Assembly: GCF_900162615.1 (NCBI RefSeq)
Contig: NZ_FUFN01000008.1
Location: forward strand, 62,001-126,000
Source of the DNA: Virgibacillus proomii
Lineage (GTDB): Bacteria > Bacillota > Bacilli > Bacillales > Amphibacillaceae
Length of the DNA: 64,000 bases
Direction of reading: 5' to 3'
Position numbers and translations under genes: made by a program. This document shows, piece after piece, positions 61,170 through 64,000 of this stretch (the first letter of the stretch is position 1; each line of letters opens with the position of its first letter). The notes below the pieces were generated by a model. The model did not search any database and had not been told where the DNA came from. It was given only the letters and a program-made list of their open reading frames with translations.

Positions 61170-61965
61170 TTTTATTTGAAAAACAACCCATATGATAAAT
61201 TTCTTAAAAAGGCTATTTTTAATATAAACTTTTCCACTTCTCGTACTCGTTTTGATGTTGATTATGAAAGGGAGATTAAAGATATATTTCAATTAAGATT
61301 ATATAAAAAGTAATAATTACACCACCAGGAACAAAATTCTTTTTCAAAAACAGCTTTTCCCTTCTCACAGTTTAAAAAATATAATCAAAATTCACTATCC
61401 ATTACCATCATGATTCGCTTAAATGTGTGCAGAATTGATAACATGTTAAGATAAAAAGAAAATGATTTACTTATACAGAATTATCCAAAATGAACAAAAT
61501 TTGTGTTAGTTTTATTTTTAGCTGCTTATCATAAGGCTTCCACTTGTGATAGAGAAGACGAAGTTAAGATAATGGAACACCAAAACGCCTGATCGTTTGG
61601 GCCGACAGAACAAGTAAGATTAAGAAAATAATCAGGTACATGACTAACCGAATATTTCACAAAATAAACATATAAATCGTCCTGCACCTTGAACTGTAGT
61701 CTATTTCTATATAAGTGGAAGCGTCTGTCGAATATTGTTAAAATAAGAACGTGTCATATCAACTCTTTTCAGCACTATAGGAATAATTTGTAACTCATAC
61801 AACAGTAAATTATTTTTGCGAGTACGAGGTGCTATTCTTCCTGCTCTACTTAAAACAAACCTTAAAAATTGTAATGGATAAAAATTTTCCAATTAACGAT
61901 ATACTTACAGAAGGGATCTGGACAACATCAAAGATAAATGGCTGTCACAATTATCTTTAAAGAAA
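61170..61965. other. Large gap, mostly unrecognised
   Basis: No gene is seen. Around 61588-61620 'AACGCCTGATCGTTTGGGCC' followed by GACAGAACAAG resembles an internal part of the expanded family A copy at 31.2 kb. The kinase gene's true start may lie in the last 50 bp. Confidence 0.4.
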
Positions 61966-63549
61966 ATGACAACATTGCTTGTATTGTTATCGGTTGTTGC
62001 TTCCTTAATTGCTTCAGCAATTTTGCTAGATAGCTACGTATTAAAGCGAGAACACAACACAGTAAAAGATAAAATAAGAAATGTTGCCCGAATGGTTGCA
62101 AAGGATACTCGTGTCATTAATAAAGTTGAAGGAGATCCATTTGATCCAACCATACAGGAATATTCTAAAGAAGTAATGGAAGCAACAGGGGTTAGCTTTG
62201 TAGTCGTACTTGATAATAATCTGATTAGGAAGTCTCATCCAGATGAAAGTGTAATTGGTCAAACCTTCTCCAATGTTAAAGATGCTAGTAAGGCCTTGGA
62301 TGGTTCGGAACACTTTTCAACACATGTTGGAATTTTAGGAGAAGGTACCCGCTTTTTTACACCAATATGGGATGAAAATGGTGAGCAGATAGGAGTTGTA
62401 TGTGTCGGTTATGTTCAGCAAACCATTAACCAAGAGCTGTGGAATGCTCGAAGAAATTTATATGTAGGATTAGGATTTGGTCTGTTTGTTGGAATTTTAG
62501 GAGCTTTATATTTAGCACGCTATCTAAAAAGAGTGTTATTAGGTCTCGAGCCAAAACAGATTGTTGCACATATGAAAGAACGAGAAATTATTATCGATTC
62601 TGTTAGTGAAGCAATCATTGCAGTAACTCCCCATCGAAAAATTCTCTTGCAAAATGTTAACTTTGCAAAACTCTTTAATAAAACGTTACTAACAGAAAAT
62701 GCTACTAATAAAGGTTATCTTGATAAAAAAGTTTTTTCCTTAATTTTTGCTGAAGTTTTTAAAACGGAAAAACCTATTTCTAATCAGGTTACGGTTATTG
62801 ATCATTTTGAGTTTATCGTTAATGTACAGCTTGTTTATATAAATAAACGAATATATGGTGCAGTTGCTACTTTATACGATCAATCCAAACTGCAGCATCT
62901 TATCCGTGAACTGAGCGGCACAGAGCAATACATTGATTCATTGCGAGCACAGAACCACAAATTTATGAATCAGCTTCATACGATCTTGGGGTTAATTGAA
63001 TTAGAAAAATATCAGGAAGTTAATAACTTTGTCCGCGTGCTTAATAATAAATATCATCAAGAAATTGGCTTTATAACGGATAAAATTAAAAGTTCTGCCA
63101 TTGCGGGGTTTCTACTAGGAAAAACGAGTGAGTTAAATGAGCAAGGTGTAACATTAACCATTGATGCTGATTCTCATTTTCCAAATATTAAAATGGGTGA
63201 TATGCTCCATGATCTCCTATTATCAATCGGGATCTTATTAGATAATGCTAAAGAAGCATTGATAAATACAACAAGAAAACAAGTAGCTCTTTTTCTTTAC
63301 TATGATGAAGAAGAAGAAATCATTATCATTGAAGTAAAAGATACAGGTTCCGGAATTGAACCAGCAATAAGAGAAAAGATTTTTGAACGAGGATACTCAA
63401 CAAAGGGAGAAAATCGCGGCTATGGATTAGATGCCATTCGGTCCATCGTTACACATTATAAAGGATTGATTGAAGTCGAATCTAAAGTAGAAAAAGGAAG
63501 TTTATTTCACATAGAAATCCCCTTTAAACGGAGGAACATAGATGATTAA
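61966..63549 (+). CDS. CitA/DcuS/DctS-type sensor histidine kinase
   Basis: 527 residues. First helix (LLVLLSVVASLIASAILLDS), extracytoplasmic PAS-like sensor ('EVMEATGVSFVVVLDNNLIR', 'SHPDESVIGQ'), second helix near residue 170, cytoplasmic PAS, then a SpoOB-type HisKA ('RAQNHKFMNQLHTILGLIEL', His phosphorylated) and HATPase ('GILLDNAKEALI', 'DTGSGIEPAIREKIFERGYS', 'GYGLDAIRSI'). The frame is open upstream for about 16 codons ('DNIKDKWLSQLSLKK'), so the true start may be earlier at a non-ATG codon. The family senses citrate, malate or other C4-dicarboxylates. Confidence 0.9.
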   Translation: MTTLLVLLSVVASLIASAILLDSYVLKREHNTVKDKIRNVARMVAKDTRVINKVEGDPFDPTIQEYSKEVMEATGVSFVVVLDNNLIRKSHPDESVIGQTFSNVKDASKALDGSEHFSTHVGILGEGTRFFTPIWDENGEQIGVVCVGYVQQTINQELWNARRNLYVGLGFGLFVGILGALYLARYLKRVLLGLEPKQIVAHMKEREIIIDSVSEAIIAVTPHRKILLQNVNFAKLFNKTLLTENATNKGYLDKKVFSLIFAEVFKTEKPISNQVTVIDHFEFIVNVQLVYINKRIYGAVATLYDQSKLQHLIRELSGTEQYIDSLRAQNHKFMNQLHTILGLIELEKYQEVNNFVRVLNNKYHQEIGFITDKIKSSAIAGFLLGKTSELNEQGVTLTIDADSHFPNIKMGDMLHDLLLSIGILLDNAKEALINTTRKQVALFLYYDEEEEIIIIEVKDTGSGIEPAIREKIFERGYSTKGENRGYGLDAIRSIVTHYKGLIEVESKVEKGSLFHIEIPFKRRNIDD

Positions 63550-64000
63550 AGTTATTATAGTTGAAGATGACCCAATGGTTGCAACAATAAATCAACAATA
63601 TGTTGAAAGATCAAAAGGATTTGAAATTGTTGCTACAGTTGATAATATAAAAGAACTATGGAAAATGTTACAAGAAGTCACTCCCGATTTAATATTACTC
63701 GACGTTTATTTACCAGGAAAGACCGGCATTGACTTTGTACAAGAATTAAGACAAAAGCAAATTTCCATACCAATTATTATGATTACGGCAGCACATGATA
63801 TACCAACAATCAAAAAAGCTCTAGACTATGGTGTTATTGACTTTTTAATCAAACCTTTTTCATATGAGCGGTTTAAATTAGCAATTGAAAACTTTTTGCA
63901 ATACCACTCGCTTACCACTAAATTTGAAAAAGCAGATCAGAAAACATTAGATCAAATTTTAATGAAAGAAAGACAATCTAAAGCTTTTAATGAAAAAGGA
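63542..64000 (+). CDS. CitB/DctR-type response regulator, 3' end cut by window edge
   Basis: First 153 residues of a response regulator. Acidic pocket 'IIVEDDPMVA', phosphoacceptor Asp in 'LILLDVYLPGKTGIDF', Thr in 'IIMITAAHDI' and Lys in 'DFLIKPFSYERFKLAI' are intact. GGAGG precedes the ATG inside the end of the kinase gene (8-bp overlap), so the pair is coupled. The C-terminal HTH is beyond the window. Partner of the kinase; probably controls an organic-acid transporter gene downstream. Confidence 0.92.
   Translation, partial: MIKVIIVEDDPMVATINQQYVERSKGFEIVATVDNIKELWKMLQEVTPDLILLDVYLPGKTGIDFVQELRQKQISIPIIMITAAHDIPTIKKALDYGVIDFLIKPFSYERFKLAIENFLQYHSLTTKFEKADQKTLDQILMKERQSKAFNEKG

Overview
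The window is AT-rich Firmicute chromosome, most like a halotolerant or alkaliphilic Bacillaceae (Oceanobacillus/Virgibacillus type). This is inferred from the order of housekeeping genes, which follows the Bacillus subtilis yui-yum-yut-yun region: bioY, yuiD, yuiC, yuiB, yumB, yumC, yutM, dapF, yuzD, yutI, yutH, yutG, yutF, yutE, yutD, yutC-like, lytH (yunA), yunB, yunC, yunD, yunE. Sporulation genes (yutH, a YhcN-type lipoprotein, yunB), strong GGAGG ribosome sites and frequent TTG/GTG starts agree with this. No plasmid, phage or CRISPR signature was seen.

Layout. 0-27 kb is the conserved backbone, interrupted by mobile DNA: a complete IS1182-family insertion sequence (17.1-19.0 kb), an internally inverted IS30 relic (15.6-16.0 kb), and an NSS amino-acid transporter with its 36-residue small subunit. 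An NhaC-type transporter follows; it is preceded by a lysine riboswitch and terminator, so it is probably a lysine importer. 27-32 kb holds a decaying TetR/SDR/acyl-CoA dehydrogenase cluster, a glutathione peroxidase and a P1 peptidase. 32.8-37 kb is an intact GntR / ADP-ribosylglycohydrolase-like / NCS1 permease / PfkB kinase operon, comparable to E. coli yegTUV-yegW. 37-41.6 kb is an ascorbate-type PTS operon carrying a TrpA-like enzyme. 43-45.4 kb holds the tRNA-hydroxylation pair trhP2-trhP1. 46-55 kb has two EamA exporters, two orphan response regulators, a fatty-acid-hydroxylase-like membrane enzyme, a lactate-type dehydrogenase and a coiled-coil repeat protein. 55-64 kb has relics, tRNA-Val, a DUF3231 protein, a holin-like type I toxin, an IS1182 relic, a DUF2975/HTH/DUF3955 operon, a DUF817 membrane protein and a CitA/DctS-type two-component system that runs off the end.

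The most striking feature is a set of interacting small mobile elements. Family A (about 150-380 bp) has hairpins near both ends, no terminal inverted repeats, and the pentamer ATAAA (TTTAT on the other strand) on both sides in seven copies. This fits a palindrome-associated, IS200/IS605-derived non-autonomous element. One copy splits a PII/YqfO-like gene, and joining the two ATAAA copies restores the frame. Family B (about 100 bp, three hairpins) is a repeated landing pad for A. Family C has the same 'GAGGCTGGGACA' ends as the resident IS1182 element and carries B, which in turn carries A, giving three-level nesting at two loci. No transposase able to move A is in the window.

All functional names come from reading the sequence and remembered family features; no database search was run. 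Start codons were adjusted by hand where a ribosome site favoured an internal start.
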